From Alviniconcha marisindica (Eukaryota; Mollusca; Gastropoda; Provannidae): 64,000 nucleotides of DNA. Positions 54,570 to 57,500 of the stretch are shown here, in pieces. The DNA lies in contig JABMCL010002768.1 of the NCBI GenBank assembly GCA_018857735.1, forward strand, positions 169,501-233,500, given 5' to 3'. Below the pieces are notes generated by a model, which was given only the letters and a program-made list of their open reading frames with translations, was not told the origin of the DNA and did not search any database. Made by a program: the position numbers and the translations under genes. Each line of letters opens with the position of its first letter. The stretch's first letter is position 1.

Positions 54570-57500
54570 CACTTTCATGTGTCAAAGGAGATGGCTGTGA
54601 AAAACAATTTAGAAGTAATTATTAAACAGGTGCGTCTTGAGGGTGGCTTTAAAAGAGAAGGCAGAATCAGAGTGGCGGAGTGTTTGAGGCAAATTGCAAC
54701 TAGCTCAGATTAAATGACAAGCAAGTACATGGCAGCTGTGGTTAAAGTGACGGGGAAGTACATAAACAGCTGGCTCAGATTAAAATGACAGGCAAGTATA
54801 TGACAGCCGGTACTTTGAACACCAGGCAACATTAAACCATCCAAAAATGATCATATTATTGCGCATGTCTACCTTGAAGATACTTGACCACAGTATAAAC
54901 AATCCCTTGTTAGCGTGTGAGTGGAGAAAGGAGTGGTATGGTGTGAGTGTGCGTGCAGCAGAGCTGAATGTTCATGACAGTCACAGTGGTGCTGGCCCTG
55001 ACCTCGCTTGGTGACCAGAGGGTCCGTGATCTCCAGACAGAGGATGGACCTGCTGCCCACACGCTTCTCCGAGATATGAGCTGGGTGGTCCAGGGCCTTC
55101 ACCCCATCCTCCTCCCCCTCTCCTCCCTTTGGGGGTGCCAGGCACTTTCCGCTCTCTTGGTACTCATTACTGGACAGAACACCAACATGGCAGTCTGTTG
55201 CAGCATCAGCCATTCATCCCTCCGTCACCAAACCCCTCTGCCATTTTGGACAACTTCCACTTTCTGGTACTCATTAGTGACACAGAACACCAGCATGCCA
55301 GTCTGTTGCAACAGATCAGCTTTTCAATCCATCGATAATCATGATGTTATTAACTATGGATGTCATAACATTCCACTTCCAGTGTGTGCACCTGCGCATG
55401 TGAATGTATCTACATACTTGAATAACTGGTTTCATGTCATTATTAAAGTACACGTCATACGACTTCAGCATGTGTGTATGAACATATGTACAGAATGCAG
55501 AACACTTTATTCATTCCATTACAGGAAATTACAGTGCCAACTCACACATAAAAGCAATAACAAACGGATGAAACAACCAACCAACCAACCAACCAAACAA
55601 CCATCACCACAATGTGTAAAACTGTACAGTATCAGATATGTAAATATGTATCATAGCATCCACACAAAGCTTTCACTCATCCATGCCACTATACACACAC
55701 AGGGATGTACTCCTGTCAACTTTTGTATGCTCAAACCTTCTGTTAAAGTAATTTAAACACAGAAATTGCTGATGACACAAACGAGGGGGAGGATTTTGGT
55801 AATCATCACAAAGTACAAACCTACTTGCATTCTACAGCTCTATCACACAGGCTCTACTCCTCAGCTCACCCCATCCCCCTACTAGTCACCAGTGAAAACA
55901 GCAGCAGCCTATGAAGAACTGGACTAGTCACCAATGAAAACAGCAGCAGCCTATGAAGAACTGGACTAGACTAGTCACCAGTGAAAACAGCAGCAGCCTA
56001 TGAAGAACTGGACTAGACTAGTCACCAGTGAAAACAGCAGCAGCCTATGAAGAACTGGACTAGACTAGTCACCAGTGAAAACAGCAGCAGCCTATGAAGA
56101 ACTGGACTAGTCACCAATGAAAACAGCAGCAACCTATGAAGAACTGGACTAGACTAGTCACCAGTGAAAACAGCAGCAGCCTATGAAGAACTGGACTAGT
56201 CACCAGTGAAAACAGCAGCAGCCTATGAAGAACTGGACTAGACTAGTCACCAGTGAAAACAGCAGCAGCCTATGAAGAACTGGACTAGTAACCAGTGAAA
56301 ACATCAGCAGCATTGGGAATAATAAAGTACACGTGCAGCTTGCAATATCTGTGAGAGGGTTAGAGTGGCTCAGAGTATAAAATAAGTACAGAGAGAAGTT
56401 TTACAAGATGTTCTAAACTGTGAGAGAGACCTGCTGTGTTGGATGTGAGTAACTGGCTGTTTAAAACTGTTGTATGCTGTTGCTGCTGCACACATTAACT
56501 GGGGTCCAGTGTGAGTATCTCTGTAATATTTTGCAGGACATCAATGACATCTGTCTCGGTTTCTGAACTGACAGCAAATTACTAACATCCACTCATGTAT
56601 TAACTTTGTTTCTTGTAGACAATGTGCTGTTGTTGGTGACATTCAGAACTATTCTGTACCCCCAATTGCACGCTGTGTTGGTTTTTCAGCCAGTTGCGAG
56701 TTGCCTGTGACTCCAATAGCAACTGGTGCATTATTTGGTCAAACCATAAGCATGAGAGACATAACCATCAACTTGTAAACCTACCTGTAGAACTTGCTGT
56801 GAGACACATAGGCACCAACTTGTAAACCTACCTGTAGAACTTGCTGTGAGAGACATAGGTACCAACTTGTAAACCTACCTGTAGAACTTGCTGTGAGAGA
56901 CATAGGTACCAACTTGTAAACCTACCTGTAGAACTTGCTGTGAGAGACATAGGTACCAACTTGTAAACCTACCTGTAGAACTTGCTGTGAGAGACATAGG
57001 TACCAACTTGTAAACCTACCTGTAGAACTTGCTGTGAGAGACATAGGTATCAACTTGTAAACCTACCTGCAGAACTTGCTGTGAGAGACACAGGTACCAA
57101 CTTGTAAACGTACCTGCCGAACTTGCTGTGAGAGACATAGGTATCAACTTGTAAACGTACCTGTAGAACTTGCCGTGAGAGACATAGGTATCAACTTGTA
57201 AACGTACCTGTAGAACTTGCCGTGAGAGACATAGGTATCAACTTGTAAACCTACCTGTAGAACTTGCTGTGAGAGACACAGGTATCAACTTGTAAACCTA
57301 CCTGTAGAACTTGCTGTGAGAGACATAGGTATCAACTTGTAAACCTAAATGTAGAACTTGCTGTGAGAGACATAGGTACCAACTTGTAAACCTACCTGTA
57401 GAACTTGCTGTGAGAGACATAGGTATCAACTTGTAAACCTACCTGTAGAACTTGCTGTGAGAGACATAGGTACCAACTTGTAAACCTACCTGTAGAACTT

